Shown here piece after piece: positions 48,081-56,928 of a stretch of 64,000 nt of DNA. Source of the stretch: Leeuwenhoekiella sp. MAR_2009_132 (lineage in GTDB: Bacteria; Bacteroidota; Bacteroidia; Flavobacteriales; Flavobacteriaceae); assembly GCF_000687915.1 (NCBI RefSeq), contig NZ_JHZY01000004.1, forward strand, positions 255,501 through 319,500, read 5' to 3'. Position 1 is the first letter of the stretch. The number at the start of each line of letters is the position of its first letter. Made by a program: the position numbers and the translations under genes. Below the pieces are notes generated by a model. The model was not told the DNA's origin. It saw only the letters and a program-made list of their open reading frames with translations, and made no database searches.

Positions 48081-48748
48081 TTGAAGAAGCTTTTAAAGTA
48101 GTTTCCGTTTACGAGATAAACCAAAAGCAGTATGCAAAAAGTAATTGCAAAAAGTACCAACGAGTAAAAATTAGCCGCGTCATAATTAAGTGCTTCCACC
48201 TCATCGTAAATTGCTATAGATGCTACTTTTGTTTTACCGGGAATGTTTCCACCTATCATCAAAACCACACCAAACTCTCCTACCGTATGCGCAAAAGACA
48301 ATACTATACCGGTTAGTATTGCCGGTTTAATTTGAGGTAACTGAATTTTAAATAAGGTTTCCCATTTTGATTTTCCCATTACATAAGAAGCTTCTGTAAT
48401 CGACTTGGAGATCGAACTCAAACCAGATTGTATAGGATGCACCATAAACGGTAAACTGTAAATTACTGAAGCAATTACTAATCCTGTAAATGAGAAAACC
48501 AGTTTTATACCCAAAACAGAATTTAACCAACTTCCCACCCCATTATTATGACTAAATGCCATTAAAAAATAGAATCCTAAAACGGTGGGCGGTAAAACCA
48601 GAGGCATACTTACTAAAGTTTCTACGACCGGTTTTAAACGGGATTTAGAGTTGCTAAGCCAGTAGGCAATGGGAGTTGCGATGATTAATAAAATTAAAGT
48701 AACCACCAGAGCAAGTTTAAATGTGAGCAACAGAGGTTCCCAATTCAT
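48077..48748 (-). CDS. modB: molybdate ABC transporter permease
   Basis: A 223-residue inner-membrane permease with about five hydrophobic segments. The EAA loop that docks ModC is seen as EASYVMGKSKWETLFKIQLP at about 139-158, and LVLPPTVLGFYFLM near 50-63 is characteristic of ModB. It overlaps the neighbouring genes by 4 bases on each side, so translation is coupled. Confidence 0.9.
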   Translation of the reverse strand: MNWEPLLLTFKLALVVTLILLIIATPIAYWLSNSKSRLKPVVETLVSMPLVLPPTVLGFYFLMAFSHNNGVGSWLNSVLGIKLVFSFTGLVIASVIYSLPFMVHPIQSGLSSISKSITEASYVMGKSKWETLFKIQLPQIKPAILTGIVLSFAHTVGEFGVVLMIGGNIPGKTKVASIAIYDEVEALNYDAANFYSLVLFAITFCILLLVYLVNGNYFKSFFK

Positions 48749-49149
48749 AATCTACGTAGCATAACTTCGTTTAACTTAACCATTGCTACAACCTCACTTG
48801 AGACCGCAAGATTTAGCTTCATAACTGCTGCTGTACTTATGATTGAAGTAAGAGCACCGGCAGTAGTACTGAGTTTGATTTTACTTAATAATTTTCCTTT
48901 TTCAATACCTAAAATGGTCGCAGGTAGTTGATTTTGCAAACTCACATTAGATTGTTCACCTATTCCTATAATTACTTCAGTTTCTTTAAAGACAAGCGAT
49001 ACTTTATGTCCTTTTTGTAAATAGTCTGCAGTTTGCGGGGTATCAATCACGATTGCTTTGAGAAATAACTCAGAAGTCACAGCAACCTCAACTATCGTTA
49101 AATTGCCGCTTACTTCCAAAGCGTGTATATGACCGTGTAGTTTATTCAT
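48745..49149 (-). CDS. molbindin, tandem TOBE-domain protein
   Basis: A 134-residue protein made of two TOBE (Mop) repeats of about 65 residues each: NKLHGHIHALEVSGNLTIVE at the start of the first and NQLPATILGIEKGKLLSKI at the start of the second. Such proteins bind molybdate or tungstate inside the cell as storage or buffer. The ATG at 49149 was chosen because it overlaps the modA stop by 8 bases in ATGAATAA style and gives a complete first repeat; the frame to 49227 is a shadow of modA. The overlap with modB is 4 bases. Confidence 0.85.
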   Translation of the reverse strand: MNKLHGHIHALEVSGNLTIVEVAVTSELFLKAIVIDTPQTADYLQKGHKVSLVFKETEVIIGIGEQSNVSLQNQLPATILGIEKGKLLSKIKLSTTAGALTSIISTAAVMKLNLAVSSEVVAMVKLNEVMLRRL

Positions 49150-49927
49150 TTCCCGAATATCCAAAATCTGAAAGTATTTTCTGCGCTTCAGGCGAAAAAA
49201 GATAATCATAAAAAGCCGCTGCCGCATTTAAGTTTGCGCCTTCCCGGTTAAGCACCACCACGCCCTGAGCTATGGGATCGTAAAGTTTTTCATCGATAAT
49301 AGCCCAGTTACCTTTGTTTTTAAGTGCAGGAGATTTTACTACTGCTAATGCTGTAAAGCCTATCTCGGCTGCGCCAGAAGTTATAAATTGATTCGTCTGA
49401 GCTATGCTTTCGCCATAAACCAACTTATGGGAGATAGAATCGTATAAATGCTGACTTTTTAATACTGAAATAGCCGCACTGCCATAGGGTGCAGTCTCAG
49501 GGTTTGCCAGTGCAATATGCTGTATAGAAGCACTGGTAAGCATACGTAAAATAGGCAATGACTCGTCTGAATAGGACCATAAAACCAGTTTACCGTATGC
49601 ATATATCTTAGGAGGATTTATCGCCATCCCGGCATCATATACCGCCTGCGGATAGGTTAGATCTGCCGCTACAAAAATATCATAGGGCGCGCCTTCTTTA
49701 ATCTGAGCGGTAAGTTTACCAGATGAACTTATTACAATCTGGCATTTTACACCTGTTTTGGCCGTAAAGTCTGCTGCTAATTCGTGAATCGCAAACTGCA
49801 TATTTGCCGCAGTTGCGATACTTAAAACGGTTTCAGATTTTTGTTTACAAGTAATCAAAAGCATACTTATACCAAGTACGGTTAAAACTACGAGCAGTCT
49901 ATTTACAATCTTAAAACTGTTGTGCAT
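49142..49927 (-). CDS. modA: molybdate ABC transporter substrate-binding lipoprotein
   Basis: A 261-residue solute-binding lipoprotein (lipobox LLITC, Cys27). The core has VLSIATAANMQFAIHELAAD, SSSGKLTAQIKEGAPYDIFV (the oxyanion-binding Ser and Gly loop), AADLTYPQAVYDAG and the C-terminal YDPIAQGVVVL, all typical of ModA. I took the ATG at 49927 rather than a TTG at 49954. It is the first gene of the operon; no ModE-type operator could be recognised in the 49928-50084 spacer, which does hold the terminator at 50024-50054. Confidence 0.9.
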   Translation of the reverse strand: MHNSFKIVNRLLVVLTVLGISMLLITCKQKSETVLSIATAANMQFAIHELAADFTAKTGVKCQIVISSSGKLTAQIKEGAPYDIFVAADLTYPQAVYDAGMAINPPKIYAYGKLVLWSYSDESLPILRMLTSASIQHIALANPETAPYGSAAISVLKSQHLYDSISHKLVYGESIAQTNQFITSGAAEIGFTALAVVKSPALKNKGNWAIIDEKLYDPIAQGVVVLNREGANLNAAAAFYDYLFSPEAQKILSDFGYSGNE

Positions 49928-50023
49928 TTTTAAATAGAGTATGAGTGATAACAAAATAAGGCTTTTAAAACGAACTTACTCTGAGAGAAACTAGAACAAA
50001 TCGTTTAAAATTTACCGTGCACT

Positions 50024-50054
50024 AAAAAAAAACGCTTTCAGGGTTCTGAAAGCG
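50024..50054 (-). terminator. intrinsic terminator after the FrnE-like gene
   Basis: A 9-base stem CGCTTTCAG/CTGAAAGCG (50033-50041 with 50046-50054), 4-base loop, then nine T on the minus strand, 30 bases past the stop at 50085. Confidence 0.85.
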
Positions 50055-50084
50055 CTCATCAAAAATGTACTAGTTCTATTTTTC

Positions 50085-50807
50085 TTAATCACAATTTCCA
50101 TCTGCATCGCAGCTCTGCCCTTGCATCACTTCAAATTCTAATGAATTGTGTTTAGCGTGCCACTCGCTATATGCTTTATCAATAACTTCAGAAAATTGCT
50201 CTTCGGGTTGTGCTCCTGAAACCGCATATTTTCGGTCAAAAACAAAGAACGGAACACCGCTTACTCCCAGTTGCTGTGCTTCTGCTATGTCCTGCTCTAT
50301 AAAAGCAGCAAAGTTCTCTTCTCTCAATTCGGTATGTATCGCTTCTTCAGTAAGGCCTACTTCTACGCCCAACTGTACCAGCACATTTGTATCATCTACA
50401 TTTAAACCGTCTATAAAATATGCTTTCAACAAGCGTTCTTTCATAGCATCCTGCAGACCTTGCTGACCGGCAAGATGTATCAATTGGTGCCCTTTATGTG
50501 TATTTGCGACAATTACCTTATCATAATCAAAATCAAGGCCGGTTGCCTTAGCATAATCGGTTACGTGATCTATCGCATTTTGTGCCTGCTCTGCACTCAT
50601 ACCCTTGCGATCTTGTAAATACTGTTTGCTGTGTATCGAAGCATCTGTTTTAAGATCTGGTGCTAATGAAAAACTCTTCCATATAACTTCTATGCGGTCA
50701 CGATGTGAAAACTGCTCTAAAGCTTTATCAAAATTACGCTTGCCTATATAGCAAAACGGACACATGATATCACTCCATATTTCGACTTTCATTGTATTTG
50801 GTGTCAT
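50085..50807 (-). CDS. DsbA-family oxidoreductase, FrnE-like
   Basis: A 240-residue thioredoxin-fold protein without signal peptide. The active site CPFC is at residues 16-19 (IMCPFCYIGK), followed by the helical insert and the cis-Pro loop GVSGVPFFVFD of the FrnE/2-hydroxychromene isomerase branch. A Cys-rich tail (QSCDADGNCD) follows. Members are cytosolic disulfide oxidoreductases linked to oxidative stress. MTPNT may be an extra leader; a second ATG at 50792 is equally plausible. Confidence 0.87.
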   Translation of the reverse strand: MTPNTMKVEIWSDIMCPFCYIGKRNFDKALEQFSHRDRIEVIWKSFSLAPDLKTDASIHSKQYLQDRKGMSAEQAQNAIDHVTDYAKATGLDFDYDKVIVANTHKGHQLIHLAGQQGLQDAMKERLLKAYFIDGLNVDDTNVLVQLGVEVGLTEEAIHTELREENFAAFIEQDIAEAQQLGVSGVPFFVFDRKYAVSGAQPEEQFSEVIDKAYSEWHAKHNSLEFEVMQGQSCDADGNCD

Positions 50808-50858
50808 GTTATAATTTATAGGGGTTACCAGATACTAGTCGTAAATACAGCGTATACC

Positions 50859-51509
50859 TTACAATGGGCTAAGTTTATGCGCTGCCGAAACGCGAATGAC
50901 AAAATCTCCTACAGTAGTAGATTTTAGAGAAAAAGGTATCGTAAGCGGAAACAAACCGGCCAATGTATTAACTGAAAATTTATCTACTTCCTGACCCGGT
51001 CTCGAGTTGTCTGCATAGATATAAATACGTAGCGTCTCTGGTAATGAATCTACCAAAACATATTCTCGCATAAATGAAAGTGCCTTTGCCTTACTTTTTT
51101 TAGGATAGTCTATTTTCTGCGCCACCAGGTTCGCCTTAAAACTATTACCCTCAATGTCTGCTAGCCGCATTTGAGGTACAAATAACTGTTTTTTAATGCC
51201 TAAACAATCGCATAGACTATATACCGAAATACGATAAATGCTATCTGGTTTCGGAGCAAAGTGAAGCATTTTAAAATTAGATCGAGTCAACGAATCGGCT
51301 TTATAAATAAGTACAGGATCTTCTACTTTTAAACTGAATTTATAGTCGGTATTAGATTTTAAAAGCGGTGTTTCTTCCGGTAGATAGGATTTAAAATCTG
51401 TAATAGGTTCGCGATTAATTAAATCCTGATACACCTGTAAACCATTTAACTTAGCAGCGCAAGAACTTAAAAACACTAAAGCAACTAAAACTACCAGCTT
51501 TTTGTACAT
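50859..51509 (-). CDS. hypothetical lipoprotein
   Basis: A 216-residue lipoprotein (VALVFLSSC, Cys17) with no family I recognise. The mature part is mixed alpha/beta with few aromatic clusters and no repeated motif. It starts 8 bases after the Yip1-family gene, so the two are co-transcribed and may work together in the envelope; no function should be assigned. Confidence 0.75.
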   Translation of the reverse strand: MYKKLVVLVALVFLSSCAAKLNGLQVYQDLINREPITDFKSYLPEETPLLKSNTDYKFSLKVEDPVLIYKADSLTRSNFKMLHFAPKPDSIYRISVYSLCDCLGIKKQLFVPQMRLADIEGNSFKANLVAQKIDYPKKSKAKALSFMREYVLVDSLPETLRIYIYADNSRPGQEVDKFSVNTLAGLFPLTIPFSLKSTTVGDFVIRVSAAHKLSPL

Positions 51510-51517
51510 ATTTTAGT

Positions 51518-52171
51518 TTATAATACTGAAAAAAGACCCGCAATAAGTAAAATGGGTAAGATGAAAATAACTATAGGCAATAGCAGATTTAAGATTGCAG
51601 TAGCTATTGAGCTTTGTTGCACTTCAGAAATACCTATAATTATGAGAACAAGCGACCAAATTACCAGAACCGTTTCTAATAAAACCGAACCCCAGAATGC
51701 AATATTTTCTAACATTCCGCCGCTGGTAATATCTCCATCTGCCTGAAATAATGCTATTCCGTAAATACCTACCTGTGGAACTAAAAATACAAGGGTTAAA
51801 ATCATAGGTAACGACCCGTAGGCCAATACCCGTAGAATACCTTTAGAATCTGCTCTACCACCTATCCATTTACCGGTATAACTAAGTAACGAAGCATAAA
51901 TATAATACGAAACCCACCCCAGTAAAGCACCGCCTACAATACTAAAACCCAGTACGGCTCCCAAACTTAAATTATCTCCTAAATCTTTTTCGATAGCGCG
52001 GTCAAAGCCGCGCACAATACCCGCTAAAATGAGCAACACATAAACATGCTCGTCGTATTTTTTAGCTTCTATATATTTGAAAACTTCCCGCGGAAATACC
52101 CATATTCGAGTAAATATTTCACGGTCTGTCAGGTTTTCTACAGATTCCTGAGGAGTAGTGGTTTGTTGCAT
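51518..52171 (-). CDS. Yip1-family membrane protein
   Basis: A 217-residue membrane protein. A short cytosolic N-terminus with TDREIFTRIWVFPREVFKYI (16-35) is followed by five hydrophobic segments (examples: YVLLILAGIVRGF, LGAVLGFSIVGGALLGWVSYY, AILNLLLPIVIFILPILLIAG), the pattern of bacterial YIP1 proteins. Function in bacteria is unknown. It starts 13 bases after the flavoprotein gene and leads into the lipoprotein gene. Confidence 0.82.
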   Translation of the reverse strand: MQQTTTPQESVENLTDREIFTRIWVFPREVFKYIEAKKYDEHVYVLLILAGIVRGFDRAIEKDLGDNLSLGAVLGFSIVGGALLGWVSYYIYASLLSYTGKWIGGRADSKGILRVLAYGSLPMILTLVFLVPQVGIYGIALFQADGDITSGGMLENIAFWGSVLLETVLVIWSLVLIIIGISEVQQSSIATAILNLLLPIVIFILPILLIAGLFSVL

Positions 52172-52184
52172 AGGCTAATTTATT

Positions 52185-53234
52185 TTAAGGGTTTTTACCA
52201 TCTATTAATTTTTGAACGGTTTCATTTGCTGCATATACAGCACCATCCATATATCCCGGAAACTCAGTTGCCGTCTCTGAACCCGACACCAGTAATCTGT
52301 CTTCAAAAAATGAATCCTGAAAAACAGGATTCCCATTATTTTGATGAGGAAAAAGCGGACTCTCAGAAGATTCATAGGTATGCGTTTCCCGGCTCCAGAT
52401 GCATTCTTTATATTCAATAAAATGGGTTACCGGTTCGCCAAAAACATTTTGTAACTGGCTCATAACCCGCATCTGGCGTTCAGTAGCATCAAGCAACTTA
52501 AAAGAAGCATTCATAAAACCACACAACGCATATTTAGAACGCTTGTGATCGCAGTGGTCGTAAAATTCAGTTATAGGTCCGGTATTGCTAAATAGGGTTC
52601 CCGATAGCTTATTTTCTTCCCAGAATGGTGTCTTAAACGTTAGTGCCACTTTGATAGAATCTTCCATCCAGGTTTGTGTTTGTTGTGCCGTATGTGTTAT
52701 TAAGTCGGGTAAAGCCGGTGAAAATTGAATACGCTTAGACCACAATTTTGGCGGAAGTGCAAGAACCACTTTATCAGCTTCAAAAACATCATCTGCTTTA
52801 ACGACTACTTTATCAAAATGAAACTGAATTTCGTTTACAGGCTGATTGAGTAAAACCGCATTTTCATCTAACTTTTTATAAAGTGTTTGTATCAAATGCG
52901 AAGTGCCGCCGGCAATACGATAACTGGGCGGTTGGCTGGGTACTTGAATAGATTGTGCCGGAGAAGTAGAAAACGGCTGAAAAAACACCGTACCCGTCAT
53001 ATACTGTTCAAAAGAAGAAAGGCCAAGCTCCTTTAGTAAAGCGATTAAATATGTATGTTGATCACCAAACCAGGTAGCTCCCATTTCTACCGGCGTCTCA
53101 GCGGTATCAAACGCGGTATGTATTCTTCCTCCTACCCGATCTCTGGCCTCTAAAATTTTAAAAGGAATTTCTTTTTGCTGTAAACGGTATCCTGTTAACA
53201 ACCCACTTAAACCCGCACCTATTATTAGTATCAT
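52185..53234 (-). CDS. FAD-dependent amine-oxidase-like protein
   Basis: A 349-residue flavoprotein. IIGAGLSG (4-11) starts the FAD fold, with Glu30 at the end of the second strand and RVGGRIHT (33-40) as the amine-oxidase GGR motif. The C-terminal FAD loop reads LVSGSETATEFPGYMDGAVY near 318-337. It is shorter than the 450-500 residues of monoamine oxidases. Substrate unknown; protoporphyrinogen- or phytoene-desaturase-like relatives are less likely given the size. Confidence 0.82.
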   Translation of the reverse strand: MILIIGAGLSGLLTGYRLQQKEIPFKILEARDRVGGRIHTAFDTAETPVEMGATWFGDQHTYLIALLKELGLSSFEQYMTGTVFFQPFSTSPAQSIQVPSQPPSYRIAGGTSHLIQTLYKKLDENAVLLNQPVNEIQFHFDKVVVKADDVFEADKVVLALPPKLWSKRIQFSPALPDLITHTAQQTQTWMEDSIKVALTFKTPFWEENKLSGTLFSNTGPITEFYDHCDHKRSKYALCGFMNASFKLLDATERQMRVMSQLQNVFGEPVTHFIEYKECIWSRETHTYESSESPLFPHQNNGNPVFQDSFFEDRLLVSGSETATEFPGYMDGAVYAANETVQKLIDGKNP

Positions 53235-53328
53235 CTAGTAAAATTAAGGAAGCTTAGGTTTAGTTGTAGTTAAAAAAACAAAAGTATTGTCAGATTGAAA
53301 ATTCTCTAGTTTATGTACTCTTCACATC

Positions 53329-54300
53329 CTAATCCGTATTAATATCATTTGCTTCTAAGATCTCATTAAATTGTGCTTCATTACCTGCTTCTTTCATTTC
53401 AGCATAAATAATACGCATCACTTTTTCAGCATCTGCTCTGTAGGGCGATTTAAGTTCAATATAGCGCTTATAGGCCTTACACATTGCCTCAAGCCCTTTC
53501 TCATATTCATTTAGTTTCAGTGCATAAATGGTTCCTATACCGTAAAATACCTCAGGATTACTGGCATCTATTGCTGCCAGACGTTCATACGATTTTAGAG
53601 CGTTGGTGTAGTCTTCTTTATACTGATAAACGATGGCAATATTTTGTAAGGGCATCAAACCATAGGGATCAACTTTTAGCGAGCTTTCATAAGCTGCGAT
53701 TGCTTCGTCAAATTTGTTGAGCTTTCTATACATCAATCCCAGATTGTCCCAAGCAAAAGCAAAATCAGGATCTTCTTTGACTGCTTTTTCAAAATAGGCG
53801 GCAGCCTTCGCAAATTCTTCATTTTCTGAAGCATCGACACCATCAACATAATACATATAGGCTTTGCGATTTTCAGACAGTGATTTATCGCTTTGTTTGT
53901 CATTACTTGTAATCGTCTCTTTTAAAGCCATACAATTTTGCATCATATAACGCTCTACTGTATAATAATAATCTTTGTATTCATCAGACTCCTTATTTGT
54001 ATTTATAACAATATCTATTTTTTGTTTACCATCTTCACTTACCACCGCATCTTTATCAGGATTTATATTTTGAAATTTTGAACCCATCTGGTATACACCG
54101 GCTAACTCGTCAAGGCATTTATTGATTTCTAAAGCAACCTCTGCCCTATGCTTATCGTAAGTACTTATAGCATCTATACACTCACAAGCATTTTTTGATA
54201 ATTGGCTGAGAAGAATATCTTGTTGGGAACCGTCTTCTTCCTGAGCAAACGCCGCAAAAAAACCGAACATAACAGTTAAAATTAGTAGTGTTTTTTTCAT
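53329..54300 (-). CDS. TPR-repeat secreted protein
   Basis: A 323-residue protein with a signal peptide (FGFFAAFAQEED) and a Cys-containing region (LSKNACECIDAISTYDKH near 33-50). At least three TPR repeats follow at about 160-270, for example AAAYFEKAVKEDPDFAFAWD, EAIAAYESSLKVDPYGLMPL and NALKSYERLAAIDASNPEVF. TPR proteins scaffold complexes; the partner is not evident. It stands alone between the amine oxidase and kdgF. Confidence 0.8.
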   Translation of the reverse strand: MKKTLLILTVMFGFFAAFAQEEDGSQQDILLSQLSKNACECIDAISTYDKHRAEVALEINKCLDELAGVYQMGSKFQNINPDKDAVVSEDGKQKIDIVINTNKESDEYKDYYYTVERYMMQNCMALKETITSNDKQSDKSLSENRKAYMYYVDGVDASENEEFAKAAAYFEKAVKEDPDFAFAWDNLGLMYRKLNKFDEAIAAYESSLKVDPYGLMPLQNIAIVYQYKEDYTNALKSYERLAAIDASNPEVFYGIGTIYALKLNEYEKGLEAMCKAYKRYIELKSPYRADAEKVMRIIYAEMKEAGNEAQFNEILEANDINTD

Positions 54301-54467
54301 CCTTAAAATATAAATAGCAGGCTAATAACTCATAGATTAATAATTATCTGTAATTATATCAACAAGATAGTATATAATTTTAAACAGTAATTACAGCTTT
54401 CCTCATTTGTAACTAATTAGCTCGAAATTTTCATCATTATATTCTAATACAAATTCAGCGTTAGCGC

Positions 54468-54495
54468 AAAAAAAAAGCAGCTAAAAAGCCGCTTT
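54468..54495 (-). terminator. terminator at the end of the pectin locus
   Basis: An 8-base stem with one G-U pair (54474-54481 with 54488-54495) and 6-base loop, then nine T on the minus strand. It lies 7 bases beyond the kdgF stop at 54503 and ends the uronate locus. Confidence 0.7.
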
Positions 54496-54502
54496 TCAAG
54501 TT

Positions 54503-54847
54503 TTATAAAAAATCTTCCCGAGCCGGATTAAAGGCGTCTATGAGAATCCCTTCTTCCAGACATTCGGCACCGTGGGGTGCGTGTGGGGGAACGTAAAAAC
54601 CATCACCGGCTTCCAGAATTTCGCTGTTACCATTTATAGTAATCTTAAATTTTCCCGAAGCCACATAAGATCCTTGTGTGTGCAAATGGTCGTGAATACG
54701 GCCTATGGCTCCGGGTTTAAATTTTACACTTACGACCATAAGGTCTTGGTTATGTGCTACAATCTGACGGGTAATCCCGCTATCTGCCTGCTCCCAATTA
54801 GCTTTTTTAGATTTAAAAAATAAATCGCTTTCCCATTTTATGGACAT
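54503..54847 (-). CDS. kdgF: cupin-domain protein, KdgF-like
   Basis: KdgF opens 4,5-unsaturated uronate monomers made by pectin or alginate lyases into linear keto sugars. The 114-residue cupin has its metal residues at His52, His54 and Gln58 (the IHDHLHTQGS loop) and His92 (PPHAPHGAE), matching the KdgF pattern. Uxu genes lie just upstream (3-base gap to uxuA), which supports the function. The lyases that would make its substrate are not in the window. Confidence 0.87.
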   Translation of the reverse strand: MSIKWESDLFFKSKKANWEQADSGITRQIVAHNQDLMVVSVKFKPGAIGRIHDHLHTQGSYVASGKFKITINGNSEILEAGDGFYVPPHAPHGAECLEEGILIDAFNPAREDFL

Positions 54848-54850
54848 TGA

Positions 54851-56017
54851 TTATCGGTTTTGCATATATTCGATTCCGGCAATAACGCCACGTAATTCTG
54901 CCAGACCTTTTAAACGGCCAATTGCGGTATATCCCGGGTGCGCCAAAGGCTTCTTTAAATCATCGAGCATTTGATGCCCGTGATCAGGACGCATAGGTAA
55001 TTGTTTACCGCATTGCTTTTCTACCTCTAATAATTCATAAATCACAGCCGGCATAGGCACGTCACCTTCTAAATGATTGTCTTCATAAAAACTGCCGCTG
55101 GTATCGCGTCTTGTACTGCGCAAATGTATAAAATGAATGTGGCTGCCATAGTCTTTAACCATTTGTACCAAATCATTATCTGGTCGTGCTCCAAAAGAGC
55201 CGGTGCAAAAGGTAATTCCGTTAAAAGCACTAGAATTATCTGCCAGTAAACGAGCAACATCTGAAGCTTTGCTCATAATACGTGGCAAGCCAAAGAACGC
55301 GTGCGGCGGATCATCTGGGTGTATCGCCATCGCTACACCTGCCTGCTCTGCAGTGGGTAAGACTGCATCTAAAAATAGCTTCAAATGTTCTTGAGCTTTA
55401 GCCTCGTCAATAGTTGCATAAGTATCTAAAGCTTCTTGAAAAGCAGTTAAGGTATACCCTTCTTCTGCTCCAGGTAGTCCGGCGATTATCGCACTTTCTA
55501 ATTTCTTTTTTTCTGCTTCAGAAGCGGTATTCATAAAATGTTTCGCATCTGCAAGTATAGACTCCTTATAGTCTCGCTCTGCATTTTTACGTTTAAGCAT
55601 AAAACAGTCAAAAGCTGCTAAAAGTGCCCATTCAAAACGCAATGCCGTTGCTCCGTTTGCCAGCGGATATGCCAGTTGAGTACGCGTCCAGTCTAACACG
55701 GGCATAAAATTATAACACACCACATTTACACCTATCTTACCTAAATTCTGAAGCGAAATCTTGTAATTCTCTATATGCTGCTGAAACACTCCGGTTCGGG
55801 TTTTCATAGGCTCGGTTACCGGTAAACTTTCAACCACATGCCAGTCTAAACCTGCCGCATTAATTTCGGCTTTACGCTTCTCAAGCGCTTCGAGTGTCCA
55901 GATTTCTCCGTTTTTAATTTCGTGCATTGCGTGTACCACACCGGTTGCACCTGCCTGTCTTATATCTTGAAGCGATACAGGATCTTTAGGCCCGTACCAA
56001 CGCATTGTTTGATTCAT
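54851..56017 (-). CDS. uxuA: mannonate dehydratase
   Basis: UxuA dehydrates D-mannonate to 2-keto-3-deoxygluconate. The 388-residue protein opens MNQTMRWYGPKDPVSLQDIR, nearly the family consensus, and has VVCYNFMPVLDWTRT (about 98-112), AIHPDDPPHAFFGLPRI (about 236-252), ITFCTGSFGARPDN and PMRPDHGHQMLDD, covering the His/Asp/Cys metal-binding loops. The gene follows the SDR gene after 72 bases and precedes kdgF. Confidence 0.94.
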   Translation of the reverse strand: MNQTMRWYGPKDPVSLQDIRQAGATGVVHAMHEIKNGEIWTLEALEKRKAEINAAGLDWHVVESLPVTEPMKTRTGVFQQHIENYKISLQNLGKIGVNVVCYNFMPVLDWTRTQLAYPLANGATALRFEWALLAAFDCFMLKRKNAERDYKESILADAKHFMNTASEAEKKKLESAIIAGLPGAEEGYTLTAFQEALDTYATIDEAKAQEHLKLFLDAVLPTAEQAGVAMAIHPDDPPHAFFGLPRIMSKASDVARLLADNSSAFNGITFCTGSFGARPDNDLVQMVKDYGSHIHFIHLRSTRRDTSGSFYEDNHLEGDVPMPAVIYELLEVEKQCGKQLPMRPDHGHQMLDDLKKPLAHPGYTAIGRLKGLAELRGVIAGIEYMQNR

Positions 56018-56089
56018 CTTATAAATTTTAAAGGATAACAGATCGCAACAGCATCTGCCTAATTCTAAATTTGAAATTAAAATGCAGCA

Positions 56090-56905
56090 TTAAACGCCTG
56101 CAAATACTTTAAAACCACCATCTACAGTGACAACTGTTCCGGTAACAAAACTTGCGGCATCGCTGCACAACCAGTGAATGGCACCATTTAAATCTTCAGG
56201 ATTACCAAATTTTCCCAGTGGTGTATGTGCGATGATTTTCTCACCTCGATCGGTAAGACTCCCATCTTTATTGGTTAATAAATCACGGTTTTGCTCGGTT
56301 AAGAAAAAGCCTGGCGCCAGTGCATTTACCCGAACCGGATTTTCCTGCTTTTGTGCAAATTCAACTGCCAGAAACTGAGTAAGATTTTCAATAGCAGATT
56401 TTGCTGAAGCATAGCCCATCACCCGTGTAAGAGGTAAATGTGCTGCAACTGATGAGATATTAACAACACACGCTTTTACTGACTTTTCTAACAACGGGAG
56501 AAAAATCTGCGTAGGTAAGAAGGTTCCTATGTAATTCAAATCGATCACCTTACGCATCTGCTCTAAGTCTGCATCTGCAAGCGTTTGGTTAGGCATAATT
56601 AAAGCTCCGGCCATATTGCCGCCTGCGGCATTAATCAAAACATCTATATAACCTAAATGTTCTGCAATCTCCTCTTTTACCTGCGTCAAAGCTTCTTTAT
56701 TGGTTACATCTGCCACTACGCCGGTGGCCTCGTGCCCGTGTTGCTTAATGCTACTTACCAGCGCATCAACTTTATCTTTGCTACGCCCCAGAATTACAAC
56801 GTGAGCGCCTGCTTCAGCTAGTGATCGGGTCATCGATTCACCCAGAACACCGGTTGCTCCGCTAATTACAATTATTTTATTCTCTACAGAAATCAACGAT
56901 TTCAT
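56090..56905 (-). CDS. SDR-type D-mannonate oxidoreductase / fructuronate reductase
   Basis: A 271-residue short-chain dehydrogenase. SGATGVLGES at 15-24 binds NAD(P), NAAGGNMAG is at 92-100 (a typical insert of the mannonate-reductase branch), and Ser151/152, Tyr165 and Lys169 (YASAK) form the catalytic site. Next to uxuA it most likely reduces D-fructuronate to D-mannonate, replacing the long-chain UxuB. The annotation relies on context, since SDR sequences alone seldom fix the substrate. Confidence 0.82.
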   Translation of the reverse strand: MKSLISVENKIIVISGATGVLGESMTRSLAEAGAHVVILGRSKDKVDALVSSIKQHGHEATGVVADVTNKEALTQVKEEIAEHLGYIDVLINAAGGNMAGALIMPNQTLADADLEQMRKVIDLNYIGTFLPTQIFLPLLEKSVKACVVNISSVAAHLPLTRVMGYASAKSAIENLTQFLAVEFAQKQENPVRVNALAPGFFLTEQNRDLLTNKDGSLTDRGEKIIAHTPLGKFGNPEDLNGAIHWLCSDAASFVTGTVVTVDGGFKVFAGV

Positions 56906-56928
56906 ATTCTTGGTTTTTTGGTTATTGA

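Noticed and set aside
49150..49227. Longer N-terminus for the molbindin
   Set aside because: This part lies inside modA in another frame; the ATG at 49149 already yields two complete TOBE repeats.
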